Shown: positions 7,986 to 16,304 of the stretch, one piece after another
How the letters are laid out: each line of letters begins with the position of its first letter
Position numbering within the stretch: position 1 is the first letter of the stretch
NCBI RefSeq assembly: GCF_007971225.1
Contig: NZ_CP042435.1
Coordinates: 2,421,501-2,485,500 of the forward strand
Length of the DNA: 64,000 nt
Direction of reading: 5' to 3'
Source of the DNA: Panacibacter ginsenosidivorans
GTDB taxonomy: Bacteria; Bacteroidota; Bacteroidia; Chitinophagales; Chitinophagaceae
Notes under the pieces: model-generated
Databases searched by the model: none
What the model saw: only the letters and a program-made list of their open reading frames with translations
Told to the model about the DNA's origin: nothing
Translations under genes and position numbers: made by a program

Positions 7986-9767
7986 TTACGCAACAGTTGC
8001 AGCTGCATATTTTCTTTCGCCGATCTGCTGGCGCCACATTGCATAGTACAAGCCCTTATCTGTTATCAGTTGCTGGTGTGTACCCGTTTCAACGATCTGG
8101 CCTTTCTCCAAAACAAATATCCGGTCTGCATGCATAATCGTACTTAACCTGTGGGCAATAAGTACCGTAATTTGTTCTTTCTCTTTCGAAATATTTTTGA
8201 TAGTAGAAGTTATCTCTTCTTCCGTAATAGAATCAAGTGATGATGTTGCTTCATCGAAGATCAATAAATGCGGATGACGCAACAATGAACGCGCAATACT
8301 TAATCGTTGCTTTTCACCGCCACTTAATTTTAAACCACCTTCGCCGATTACTGTTTCAATACCTTTTTCTGCCCGTGCCAATAAATTCTGGCAACTGGCT
8401 TTATACATTGCATCGAGCAGGTCATCATCTGTTGCAGATGGGTTTACAAATACCAGGTTTTCTTTAATTGTGCCTGCAAAAAGTTGTGTGTCCTGTGTTA
8501 CAAAACCGATCTGTGTACGCAGCTCGTCAAAGTTGATAAGGTTACCATCAATATTATTGTAGAGCACTTTCCCCTCATTGGTTCTGTATAAACCTACCAA
8601 TAATTTTACCAGTGTGCTTTTTCCCGATCCTGAAGGGCCAACAAATGCAATGGTTTCACCTTTCTTTACATCAAAGCTTATATTATCAAGTGCTTTGTAT
8701 TGTGCGGTTTTATGCTGGAAAGAAACATTGATGAATTCAAGTTCTTCAATGGCCCCAACAGATTTTGGAGAAGCCGGCTTTGGTTCTACGGCTCTTTTCA
8801 TTAACCCATCGAAATTATTTAAAGAGGCTTCTGCCTCACGATAAGAAATGATGATATTACCAATATCCTGCAATGGTCCAAAAATGAAGAAGCTATAAAA
8901 CTGCAAAGAGATCATTTCACCTGTAGTAATAATATCTCTGAATATGAGCCATAGAAAAGTAAAGGTCAATACCTGTCTTAAAAAATTGACCATGGTACCT
9001 TGTATAAAACTCAATGCACGAATGCTTTTTACTTTTCTTAATTCCAGCCCGAGAATTTTATATGTGTTTACATTCAACCGCTTTACTTCCTGCTCGGTGA
9101 GACCAAGACTTTTTACCAACTCTATATTGCGCAATGATTCTGTAGTGGAACCTGCCAGTGCGTTTGTTTCTTTTACAATATTTTTTTGAATGCTCTTTAT
9201 TCTTTTACTCAGCAGGTTTGTCACCACACCAATTATTACCGTACCTAAAAAATAAATGGGCATAATGCTCCAGTGCAGCCTGAAAGAATAAATACTTACA
9301 AACACAACACTTACTAAAATGCCAAATAAAATATTAATGAAATTGCTGATAAATTTTTCTGTATCGCTGCGAACTTTATTTAAAATAGATAATGTTTCGC
9401 CACTACGCTGGTCTTCAAAATCCTGGTAAGGCAGGCGCATGGAATGTTTTAATCCGTCCGTAAAAATTTTTGCGCCAAACTTCTGAATGATAACACTGGA
9501 GAAATAATCCTGAAATGCTTTGGCAATCCTGCTGACCATAGCTGTGCCAACAAGCATTCCCAGGAATAACAGCAACCCACTGATAAACTGGCTTTCATCT
9601 CTTGCTGTTCCATCATCAAATGTTTTAGGATGATTTGCAAAGTGATCAATTATTTTACCGAAAATCAAAGGATCGAACATGGAAAAGGTCTGGTTGATAG
9701 CTGCCAGCAGTAAGGCCAGTAATACCAGCCCTTTGTAAGGTTTCAAATATTGCATCAATATCTTCAT
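7986..9767 (-). CDS. ABC transporter, fused permease and ATPase (exporter type)
   Basis: 593 residues: an N-terminal exporter membrane domain with about six helices (10-320), then an ATPase domain. Walker A GPSGSGKS is at 377-384, signature LSGGEKQ at 481-487 and Walker B LLIFDE at 501-506, followed by the H-loop region LIAHRLST. The architecture is that of MsbA/LmrA half-transporters working as dimers. The substrate is unknown; lipids or drugs are likely. It starts at the ATG giving MKILMQYLKPYKGLVLL. A second, similar exporter lies at 31294-33117. Confidence 0.9.
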   Translation of the reverse strand: MKILMQYLKPYKGLVLLALLLAAINQTFSMFDPLIFGKIIDHFANHPKTFDDGTARDESQFISGLLLFLGMLVGTAMVSRIAKAFQDYFSSVIIQKFGAKIFTDGLKHSMRLPYQDFEDQRSGETLSILNKVRSDTEKFISNFINILFGILVSVVFVSIYSFRLHWSIMPIYFLGTVIIGVVTNLLSKRIKSIQKNIVKETNALAGSTTESLRNIELVKSLGLTEQEVKRLNVNTYKILGLELRKVKSIRALSFIQGTMVNFLRQVLTFTFLWLIFRDIITTGEMISLQFYSFFIFGPLQDIGNIIISYREAEASLNNFDGLMKRAVEPKPASPKSVGAIEELEFINVSFQHKTAQYKALDNISFDVKKGETIAFVGPSGSGKSTLVKLLVGLYRTNEGKVLYNNIDGNLINFDELRTQIGFVTQDTQLFAGTIKENLVFVNPSATDDDLLDAMYKASCQNLLARAEKGIETVIGEGGLKLSGGEKQRLSIARSLLRHPHLLIFDEATSSLDSITEEEITSTIKNISKEKEQITVLIAHRLSTIMHADRIFVLEKGQIVETGTHQQLITDKGLYYAMWRQQIGERKYAAATVA

Positions 9768-9926
9768 AATATGCCCGTTTAATATAGTTTTGATTAGTTC
9801 CTGAAATTAAAAGGAATTTACTCTATAATCAAATAATGCACCACACAAGATATATAAAACAGAACAAGACTTATTGGCAGTAACTGTTAAGCGGAGACCT
9901 CTTAAATGCTGCATAAAGGCAAGAAT

Positions 9927-9946
9927 GTACAAGTGAGTGACACAAC
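9927..9946 (-). repeat. GTTG repeat copy 5 (type 2)
   Basis: On the minus strand: GTTGTGTCACTCACTTGTAC, an exact type 2 core, in the divergent gap before the acyl-CoA synthetase gene. Confidence 0.92.
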
Positions 9947-10070
9947 AAAAGCTCAATAGCAGCAATGCAGTTAAGTACAAAAAAGTATGTTGCAAAACAC
10001 CTGTTGTTACTTTTTTTATTTGATCCATTTTATATACCTTACGTTTACGATATATGCAGACTCAAGTACA

Positions 10071-10078
10071 TATATTTG
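10071..10078 (+). promoter_or_regulatory. Candidate -7 box for acyl-CoA synthetase
   Basis: TATATTTG fits TAnnTTTG exactly, 28 bases before the ATG. No clear -33 TTG. Confidence 0.4.
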
Positions 10079-10106
10079 AAATAATAATTAACAACGATCG
10101 CCGGTC

Positions 10107-11912
10107 ATGGATAAACCAAAAAGATTATTTGATTGCGTAGCGCTGCAGTTGCACAAGCATCCTAAAACAGATATGCTTGCAGCAAAGGTTAATGGCAGTT
10201 GGAGAACATATAGCACCACTGAAGTAAAAGAAACAGTTGATAGTTTTACCGCCGGATTGCTTGAGCTTGGTGTTGGTGGCAATGATATGAGTGATGAAGG
10301 TGTTGATAAAATTGCGATCATCAGCAATAACAGGCCTGAGTGGCTTTTCACAGATATGGCCGTGCAGCAAACAGGCGCTGTGCTGGTGCCTATTTATCCT
10401 ACAACTAATGCACACGAGTTACAATTCATTTTAAATGATGCACAGGTTAAATATATTTTTGTTAGCAGCCAGGATCTTTATGAAAAAGTAAAAAGTATTT
10501 GCGCCTTTGTGCCTTCTATAAAAAATATTTATTCATTTGATCATATCAATAATGTAGACCACTGGACGATGGTGCTAAATATGTCGTCGGCAGAAACACT
10601 GCAAAAGGTAGAGACATTAAAACAATCTACACCTGAAGAGCATCTTGCAACCATCATTTACACATCAGGCACAACGGGCACACCAAAAGGCGTAATGCTT
10701 ACGCATAAAAATATTGTAAGCTGTGCACGCTTTGGTATTGAGAGTTTTCCTTTCCCCGAAAACCCTTCTTATAAAGTATTGAGCTTTTTGCCATTGAACC
10801 ATATATTCGAGAAATGCACGTCTTACATTTATATGTTCAATTGCATCAGTATTTATTTTGCAGAAAGCCTTGATACTATTGCAGATAACCTGCGTGAAAT
10901 AAAACCTGATGGGTTTGATACCGTACCAAGATTACTGGAAAAAGTTTATGAAAAAATAATGAGCAAGGGTAGTGAGCTTACCGGTGTAAAAAGAAAATTA
11001 TTTTTCTGGGCAGTGGCACTTGGAGAAAAATATGATAACAATATAAGTGGTGGCCCGTGGTATAACATGCAACTCGCACTTGCAAACAAACTTATTTTCA
11101 GTAAGTGGAGAGAAGCACTTGGTAACAATATTAAATTTATCATTACAGGTGGGGCCGCCTGCCAGGAGAAATTATTACGCATATTTAACGCTGCAAGAAT
11201 TCCGGTTTATGAAGGTTATGGCCCTACGGAGAATAGCCCTGTAATTGCTGTTAACAGGCAGGGGCCGGGGCTCACCAAATATGGTACTGTTGGGCCGGCA
11301 ATGAATGGCATTGAAGTTAAACTGGCCGAAGATGGCGAAATAATTGTGCGTGGTGATACGGTAATGAAAGGTTATTATAAACGCCCCGATCTTACAGCCG
11401 AAACTGTTATTGATGGATGGCTGCACACAGGTGATATTGGTACATGGGTAGAAAATACAAAGCATCCTGAATACAGGTTTTTAAAGATCACAGACAGAAA
11501 GAAAGAACTCTTTAAAACAAGTGGTGGAAAATATGTAGCACCACAACCCATAGAAAATTTATTAAAAAGCAGTCCTTATATTGAACAAATAATGATAGTT
11601 GGTGCAGAACGAAAATTTGTTGGCGCATTGATCGTACCTTCCTTTCTTATGCTTAAATCGTGGATGCTGCAACAAAGCATACCTTTTACTACAAATGAAG
11701 CAGCCATCAACAATCCTAAAGTGCTTGACCTGTATAAAAATATTGTGGAAGAAATGAACCCTAATTTTAATCATGTAGAACAGATCAAGAAATTTGAATT
11801 GCTACCACGTGAATGGAGCATTGAAACAGGTGAAATGACACCGAAAATGAGTTTAAAAAGAAAGATCGTAATGGAAAAATATAAAGATGTCATTGAAAGA
11901 ATTTATGCGTAA
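10107..11912 (+). CDS. Long-chain acyl-CoA synthetase (AMP-forming)
   Basis: 601 residues of the ANL superfamily. The AMP-binding signature YTSGTTGTPKGVMLTHKN, the adenine site EGYGPTENSP, the hinge motif ITDRKKELFKTSGGKYVAPQPIE and the C-terminal subdomain are all present. It activates fatty acids with ATP and CoA; at about 600 residues it matches the bacterial FAA1/FadD15-like group. It is monocistronic. A type 2 repeat follows the stop. Confidence 0.9.
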   Translation: MDKPKRLFDCVALQLHKHPKTDMLAAKVNGSWRTYSTTEVKETVDSFTAGLLELGVGGNDMSDEGVDKIAIISNNRPEWLFTDMAVQQTGAVLVPIYPTTNAHELQFILNDAQVKYIFVSSQDLYEKVKSICAFVPSIKNIYSFDHINNVDHWTMVLNMSSAETLQKVETLKQSTPEEHLATIIYTSGTTGTPKGVMLTHKNIVSCARFGIESFPFPENPSYKVLSFLPLNHIFEKCTSYIYMFNCISIYFAESLDTIADNLREIKPDGFDTVPRLLEKVYEKIMSKGSELTGVKRKLFFWAVALGEKYDNNISGGPWYNMQLALANKLIFSKWREALGNNIKFIITGGAACQEKLLRIFNAARIPVYEGYGPTENSPVIAVNRQGPGLTKYGTVGPAMNGIEVKLAEDGEIIVRGDTVMKGYYKRPDLTAETVIDGWLHTGDIGTWVENTKHPEYRFLKITDRKKELFKTSGGKYVAPQPIENLLKSSPYIEQIMIVGAERKFVGALIVPSFLMLKSWMLQQSIPFTTNEAAINNPKVLDLYKNIVEEMNPNFNHVEQIKKFELLPREWSIETGEMTPKMSLKRKIVMEKYKDVIERIYA

Positions 11913-11952
11913 TAATGTTAGGGGACAAGCAGTAGAATAAATGGCATCGCCT

Positions 11953-11972
11953 GTTGTGTCACTCACTTAAGG
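11953..11972 (+). repeat. GTTG repeat copy 6 (type 2)
   Basis: GTTGTGTCACTCACTTAAGG, preceded by GGCATCGCCT and followed by GTTCTGAATAATAATGAGCA, a good example of the right flank. Confidence 0.9.
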
Positions 11973-12062
11973 GTTCTGAATAATAATGAGCAAAATGATG
12001 GTTATGATTTACCATTCGTAACTTTACAGACAATTCTTACATAACTAACCAAACAAATAATT

Positions 12063-12251
12063 ATGGCAAAATCAAATTCAAAAAGATCAAAAGCAAAGCC
12101 GCCAAAAAAAGCAGCAGCTTCCGGAATGGTTACAAAAAGCAGCGGTGGTGGTTCACATGCAAAAGGCTCGTCCTTTATGGTGAATAAAAATATTTCATCG
12201 GCCAAAAAAGGCAACAGCGTTTCTGCACCAAGAAAAGCAGGGGGTTCATAA
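12063..12251 (+). CDS. Small Lys/Ser-rich basic protein of unknown function
   Basis: 62 residues, strongly basic and low in complexity (K, S, A, G and P rich), with no membrane segment. The composition recalls short histone-like or nucleic-acid-binding tails, but no named family is recognised. It is followed at once by a very strong terminator, and an AT-rich region precedes it, which supports a real, well-expressed single gene. A nucleic-acid-binding role is only inferred from charge. Confidence 0.6.
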   Translation: MAKSNSKRSKAKPPKKAAASGMVTKSSGGGSHAKGSSFMVNKNISSAKKGNSVSAPRKAGGS

Positions 12252-12287
12252 AACAGAAACGCGCCGCTTGCGGCGCGTTTCTGTTTT
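12250..12287 (+). terminator. Strong intrinsic terminator
   Basis: Perfect 17-bp arms (12250-12266 and 12271-12287) rich in G/C at the loop, tetraloop CTTG, ending in TTTT. It serves the small basic gene and perhaps also the convergent lipoprotein gene. Confidence 0.9.
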
Positions 12288-12306
12288 AATAATTTGCATA
12301 AGACAA

Positions 12307-12774
12307 TTATTTCGGTTGCATAATACCTGTTGTAAGACTGTAAGGGCCATTCCAAACAAATTTCGTAGCCGAAAGTTTTAGAATATCAGAATAAAATGTG
12401 CCATAGGAATTATTAACCACCATTGAAGTTTTCCCATCATTTGTAAAACTCCATGTACCTGGAATGTAATTTCCATCATTATCAAATTCATCAACTGTAC
12501 CATCGATGTTGAATTTTACAGTGTTGTTGTCTAACGCAATAATATTATTCACACGACCTCTTTTGTAAGCAAGTGTTCCCGAACCGATGCTGTCTGAGGA
12601 TGTGTAATACCTGACGTAAATCCATGTATTTGCTGTAAGCAGGGCTAAAGTATTTTTTGCTGTTACAGCATTGGAATTATCTGTAGTAGAAACGGTTGAT
12701 GGTTTTACTACATCAGATTTTGTACAGGATACAATTAAAGCTGAAGCTAAGAGTAAGGACATTAATTTTTTCAT
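12307..12774 (-). CDS. Lipocalin-like lipoprotein, function unknown
   Basis: 155 residues from the ATG at 12774, chosen because it gives a lipoprotein signal peptide (ALIVSC). Longer upstream reading runs into a GTTG repeat and is false. The mature part has alternating beta-type sequence with LLTANTWIYVRYY at the start and NIDGTVDEFDNDGNYIPGTWSF in the middle, the pattern of short lipocalin-like proteins of Bacteroidota. It is presumably outer-membrane anchored. Ligand unknown. Confidence 0.7.
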   Translation of the reverse strand: MKKLMSLLLASALIVSCTKSDVVKPSTVSTTDNSNAVTAKNTLALLTANTWIYVRYYTSSDSIGSGTLAYKRGRVNNIIALDNNTVKFNIDGTVDEFDNDGNYIPGTWSFTNDGKTSMVVNNSYGTFYSDILKLSATKFVWNGPYSLTTGIMQPK

Positions 12775-12842
12775 GGGTTTAATTTTTATAAAAATAAAGA
12801 ACAATATACAATCACAAAAAACAATTTCAGGAAGGATATAAT

Positions 12843-12862
12843 GTTGAAGTGTGCGACGCAAC
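12843..12862 (-). repeat. GTTG repeat copy 7 (type 1)
   Basis: On the minus strand: GTTGCGTCGCACACTTCAAC. It lies upstream of the lipoprotein gene, in the divergent gap before the lipid kinase gene. Confidence 0.9.
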
Positions 12863-12988
12863 GAAAGCTCAATTCTTATTTACGCGCTGGAATCATAAAA
12901 TATTGATTCATTATTAAAAACAAGTTATAACAACGCTTCAAAAGATTAATTTTTTGATAAAGCCTTATCACCAGATGCGGGAATCCAG

Positions 12989-13016
12989 TTGTTCAATATT
13001 AATGTTTATACATTTG
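12989..13016 (+). promoter_or_regulatory. Promoter of the lipid kinase gene
   Basis: TTG at 12989-12991, 17 bases, TACATTTG at 13009-13016. Both parts match the Bacteroidota consensus; the leader would be about 35 bases. Confidence 0.6.
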
Positions 13017-13055
13017 TGTATTGTTAATACTCTGCGACGCTAATGACAATGCCTT

Positions 13056-13964
13056 ATGAAAAGAAAAATTATTTTTCTTGCGAACCCTATCTCCGGCGGA
13101 ACAAAGAAAGATTCAGCATTCAAGCATATAGATGCAACTTTTAAAAAACAGCAAATTCCATTTGAAATATTACCCACCGTTGCTTCGGGTGATTACGATT
13201 TCCTAAAAGCAAAGATCAGGGAAGAAAATATTACAGATATTGTGATCATTGGCGGCGATGCTTCTGTAAACCAGGTAGTACAATCATTGCGTACGGAAAA
13301 AGTTCGTTTTGGTATTATACCTTTTGGCAGTGGTAATGGTTTTGCATTTGCAGCAGGTATTCCTAAGAATGTGTCAAAGGCTACCAAAATTATTCTGGAA
13401 GGGAAATCGTCTGTTGTAGATGCTTTTAAAGTGAATGAGGAATTCTCCTGTATGCTTAGCGGTATTGGCTTTGATGCAAAGGTGGCGCATGATTTTGCAG
13501 CAAAATCAAGCAGAGGGTTAATTACTTATACACAGCAAAGCATCATTAATTTTTTTAAAGCACATCCTTACCAGTTTGAAGTTTCCGTAGATGGATTTTC
13601 CCTTTTTACAGAAGCATTTTTTATAAGTGTGGCTAATGCAAATCAATTTGGCAATAATTTTACTATTGCACCAAAAGCAAGCTTGAATGATGGTATGCTG
13701 GATGTGGTAATTGTGCAGAAGATGAATAAGGCAAAACTGCCTTTTGCTATTTTAAAACAGTTACGTGGTAACAATAAAATGCAGCAGTTGGTAGAAGCAA
13801 TGAGCAAAAAGAATGTATTGTATTTTCAAACGGATACAATAACAATTAATAATATTAAGCAGGCTCCTTTACATATTGATGGCGAGCCAAAGGAAACTGC
13901 CGCGCAGATAAAGTTTGAAATTATCAAAGACTGTTTTGATCTGTTGCAGCCTTCAAAAAACTAG
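13056..13964 (+). CDS. Diacylglycerol-kinase-family lipid kinase (YegS/DgkB-like)
   Basis: 302 residues with the NAD/diacylglycerol kinase fold: LANPISGG at the start, the nucleotide motif IIGGDASVNQV at 64-74 and the FGSGNGFA loop at 90-97. The usual GGDGT is replaced by GGDAS, an uncommon change in the phosphate-binding loop. The expected reaction is ATP-dependent phosphorylation of diacylglycerol, sphingoid base or a related lipid. The C-terminal beta-sandwich with the IDGEP motif is present, so the protein is full length. Confidence 0.85.
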   Translation: MKRKIIFLANPISGGTKKDSAFKHIDATFKKQQIPFEILPTVASGDYDFLKAKIREENITDIVIIGGDASVNQVVQSLRTEKVRFGIIPFGSGNGFAFAAGIPKNVSKATKIILEGKSSVVDAFKVNEEFSCMLSGIGFDAKVAHDFAAKSSRGLITYTQQSIINFFKAHPYQFEVSVDGFSLFTEAFFISVANANQFGNNFTIAPKASLNDGMLDVVIVQKMNKAKLPFAILKQLRGNNKMQQLVEAMSKKNVLYFQTDTITINNIKQAPLHIDGEPKETAAQIKFEIIKDCFDLLQPSKN

Positions 13965-13966
13965 GG

Positions 13967-15046
13967 TTACTTAATATCAAAATCAATTACTACCTTCTCT
14001 GTAACGGGGTGCGATTGACAGGTAAGAATAAATCCTTCTTCCACTTCTTCAGGCTCCAGTCCCCAATGTACATCCATTGTCACCTCGCCTTCGAGTAATT
14101 TAGCTTTGCAGGTACAACATACACCACCTTTGCAACTGTATGGCAAGTCAGCGCCCTTTTTTGTTGCAGCATCCAATACAGAATCATCACTGTTAAACGG
14201 CATATCAAAATCAAATGCAATACCATCAAGCTTTACTGTAACATGGCTTTTCGCGGTATTATCAATTTCTTCTTTTTGACTTTTTACTTTTGACTTTTTA
14301 CTTTCTAAAGTTGTAAACAATTCAAAATGAATTTTCTTTTTATCAACGTTATGTGCTTCCAGATAATCTTTTACAGAAAAGATCATTTCTTCGGGACCGC
14401 AGAGAAAAAATTCATCGGCTTTTATATCAACTGCCTTTACAAATAAAGCTTCGCATTTTGCAATATCAATTCGGCCATGATTTATAGCTGCGTCTGTTTT
14501 TTCACGGCTCAGCGTATGAATAATACTAAACCTGTTGATATATTTATTCTTCAACGCTTCCAGTTCTTCCTTAAAAATAATAGAAGCCCTGTTGCGGTTG
14601 CCATATACTAATGTGAAATTGCTATGAGGTTCGGTTGAAAGCACTGTTTTAATGATTGATAAAACCGGCGTAATACCACTACCCGCTGCAAATGCTACAT
14701 AAGATTTTTTATTTGCAGCATCCAGTTCACAAAAAAAATGCCCCATTGGAGGCATCAGTTCAATTTCATCGCCTGGTTTCAGTACACTGTTTGCAAAAGA
14801 GGAGAATACACCACCGTCTACTTTTTTTACCGCAACTTTCCATTCATTATCTAATGGAGAACTGCATAAAGAATATGAGCGTCTTACTTCTTCCCCATTT
14901 AAAAATGTACGCATATTCAAATGCTGACCATGCTTGTATGCAAACCGCTCTGCAAGTGTCTCAGGAATATCGAACGTGATAGAAACACACTCAGGGGTTT
15001 CCCTGTTAATTTTTTTTACACGAATTTTCTCAAAATGAACAGACAT
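13967..15046 (-). CDS. paaE: PaaE-like ferredoxin-NADP reductase with C-terminal 2Fe-2S domain
   Basis: 359 residues from the ATG at 15046; earlier frame extends into an inverted repeat. Order: FAD-binding (RRSYSLCSSP), NAD-binding (AFAAGSGITPVLSIIK, LCGPEEMI), then a plant-type ferredoxin domain with YSCKGGVCCTCKAKLLEG and a later LTCQSHP, giving the four cluster cysteines. This is the phenylacetyl-CoA epoxidase reductase architecture. A Lys/Ser-rich linker (ESKKSKVKSQK) is encoded by near-repeated DNA. TetR lies upstream; the other paa oxygenase genes are not in the window, so substrate is inferred. Confidence 0.85.
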   Translation of the reverse strand: MSVHFEKIRVKKINRETPECVSITFDIPETLAERFAYKHGQHLNMRTFLNGEEVRRSYSLCSSPLDNEWKVAVKKVDGGVFSSFANSVLKPGDEIELMPPMGHFFCELDAANKKSYVAFAAGSGITPVLSIIKTVLSTEPHSNFTLVYGNRNRASIIFKEELEALKNKYINRFSIIHTLSREKTDAAINHGRIDIAKCEALFVKAVDIKADEFFLCGPEEMIFSVKDYLEAHNVDKKKIHFELFTTLESKKSKVKSQKEEIDNTAKSHVTVKLDGIAFDFDMPFNSDDSVLDAATKKGADLPYSCKGGVCCTCKAKLLEGEVTMDVHWGLEPEEVEEGFILTCQSHPVTEKVVIDFDIK

Positions 15047-15064
15047 TGTAATCTTATTTATGCA

Positions 15065-15128
15065 CCGCAGAGACGCTAAGACGCAGAGATGTTTAATTAT
15101 TTTTCTTTGCGTCTTTCTATCTCTGGGG
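15065..15128. repeat. Imperfect inverted repeat of the CGCAGAGACGC type
   Basis: 25-base arms (15065-15089 and 15104-15128) match in roughly 20 positions around an AT-rich loop. It sits between tetR and the reductase gene. A fragment with TCTCTGCGTCTCTTC also occurs near 742. Confidence 0.6.
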
Positions 15129-15155
15129 TTTTCTTTGCTCAATAAAGGACAAAGT

Positions 15156-15175
15156 GTACAAGCGTGCGACGCAAC
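15156..15175 (-). repeat. GTTG repeat copy 8 (type 1)
   Basis: On the minus strand: GTTGCGTCGCACGCTTGTAC. Position 13 is G here. It lies between the tetR stop and the reductase gene. Confidence 0.9.
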
Positions 15176-15211
15176 GAAAGCTTAATGTTAGCTATAAAGC
15201 CTGGTTAAAAA

Positions 15212-15802
15212 TTATTTCTTTAACCCATCGATCAAAATGGTAACCATATTTTCTTCCAGTTCTTCACCACTTATTTTGTGCGTGCTGCGGTGCCAGGATT
15301 CAATGCCACCAATTGCATGCAAAATAATAAGTACTGCAGTTGATGCATCGATCTTGTTGATCTGGCCCTGCTCAATACCTTGCTGAATAATTGCAGCAAA
15401 ACGTTTGCGGTAGCTGCGGCGCTGGTTCTGATAGTTGGAAAAGTAAGGCTCAGAGAGATAACGCCATTCCCGGTCGTTCACATAAACCTCTTCAAAATTT
15501 TCGATCATCTGTTTGATGTGAAAGCGGATAAGCGATTCCAGCTTGCTAATTGCAGGTTCGTCAGATGTTTCAACAACCAGGATATGGTCGAAGAAAATGT
15601 TGGCCACATTAAAACAAATGTCGTGTAGCAGTTCAGCTTTTGAGCGAATGTGGTTGTAAAGGCTTGCCGCTTCCACACCCACTTTTACGGCCAGGTCACG
15701 CATACTCGCGGCTTTATAACCTTTTTCGCGAAATAGCTTCGCCGATGCTTTGAGTATAACTTCTTTTCTGGAGACGTCTTTTTCAGTTTGTATTCTTGCC
15801 AT
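15212..15802 (-). CDS. TetR/AcrR-family transcriptional regulator
   Basis: 196 residues. The N-terminal HTH is typical: KASAKLFREKGYKAASMRDLAVKVGVEAASLYNHIRSKAELL at about 18-60. The C-terminal ligand domain resembles acyl-CoA-responsive TetR members. It is followed on the same strand by the PaaE-like reductase, so control of aromatic or fatty-acid degradation is plausible (inference). A TATTTTTG box ends four bases before the ATG. Confidence 0.9.
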   Translation of the reverse strand: MARIQTEKDVSRKEVILKASAKLFREKGYKAASMRDLAVKVGVEAASLYNHIRSKAELLHDICFNVANIFFDHILVVETSDEPAISKLESLIRFHIKQMIENFEEVYVNDREWRYLSEPYFSNYQNQRRSYRKRFAAIIQQGIEQGQINKIDASTAVLIILHAIGGIESWHRSTHKISGEELEENMVTILIDGLKK

Positions 15803-15806
15803 AGCG

Positions 15807-15814
15807 CAAAAATA
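15807..15814 (-). promoter_or_regulatory. -7 box of tetR, leaderless spacing
   Basis: On the minus strand TATTTTTG, four bases, ATG at 15802. No -33 TTG at the usual distance. Confidence 0.4.
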
Positions 15815-15885
15815 ACACTCATTAGTAGAATTTCTTGCCTTTTCTTTTATTTTGATTCAGGCTGATGGCTAATAATTTGGCTGAT

Positions 15886-15905
15886 GTTGTGTCACTCACT
15901 TGTAC
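15886..15905 (+). repeat. GTTG repeat copy 9 (type 2)
   Basis: Exact GTTGTGTCACTCACTTGTAC in the gap between the cytochrome gene end and tetR start, opposite to the direction of both genes. Confidence 0.92.
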
Positions 15906-15957
15906 GTTCGGTTCGTTGAGCGGCACATCCTGATCTCTATAACTTATTGGTAATAAT

Positions 15958-16302
15958 TTATTTCTTCCCTTTAATAGCCACAAGGTATTGAACAATTTCT
16001 TTTGCTGAAGAGTCGGCTACCGGTGCACCAAAATTTTTCTGCATTTTGGCAACAACCACTGTCCATGTTTGTTCCGGGAAATCAGGCTGCATTTTAATAT
16101 AGCGGGCAGAATGACAACTGGTACAATTTGTTTTAAAAGTTTCATAACCTGGTCCATCCGGTAATTCTGTATTAACGGTATTCAGGCTAGCAGGTTCATT
16201 TGATGAAGCAGTTACCGGCCGCTTTTCCTGTTCATTGCAGGCGGCAAGAACCAATGCGGAAACAAAGAATAAAACAGATACGTGTGAAGTGATGTTCTTC
16301 AT
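15958..16302 (-). CDS. Lipoprotein cytochrome c, partner of the sulfite oxidase-like protein
   Basis: 114 residues. A lipoprotein signal ends at ALVLAAC (Cys22). One heme site, CTSCH at 60-64, and a downstream Met71 that could be the axial ligand. It begins two bases after the stop of the molybdopterin protein, so the two are translated as a unit. By analogy with SorAB sulfite dehydrogenase, it should accept electrons from the Moco subunit in the periplasm. The pairing is strong; the substrate is inferred. Confidence 0.85.
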   Translation of the reverse strand: MKNITSHVSVLFFVSALVLAACNEQEKRPVTASSNEPASLNTVNTELPDGPGYETFKTNCTSCHSARYIKMQPDFPEQTWTVVVAKMQKNFGAPVADSSAKEIVQYLVAIKGKK

Positions 16303-16304
16303 TA

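Larger units (their letters stand above)
9768..10106. other. Divergent intergenic region without a gene
   Basis: 339 bp between the ABC exporter and the acyl-CoA synthetase. It holds GTTG repeat copy 5 and a TATATTTG box at 10071. The 73-residue minus-strand frame across it is read partly from the repeat and looks like nothing known. Confidence 0.6.

Noticed and set aside
9807-10028. 73-residue minus-strand frame before the acyl-CoA synthetase
   Set aside because: Its middle (SFCCVTHLYI) is only the translation of GTTG repeat copy 5, and the rest has no protein-like pattern.
13026-13045. TCTGCGACGCTAATGAC as another GTTG repeat
   Set aside because: Only the CTGCGACGC part resembles the core; both flanks and the GTTG end are missing, so I did not count it.
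14255-14315. Lys-rich linker in the PaaE-like reductase as a frameshift
   Set aside because: The run of AAAAGTAAAAAGTC-like DNA looks repetitive, but the frame continues cleanly into an intact ferredoxin domain.
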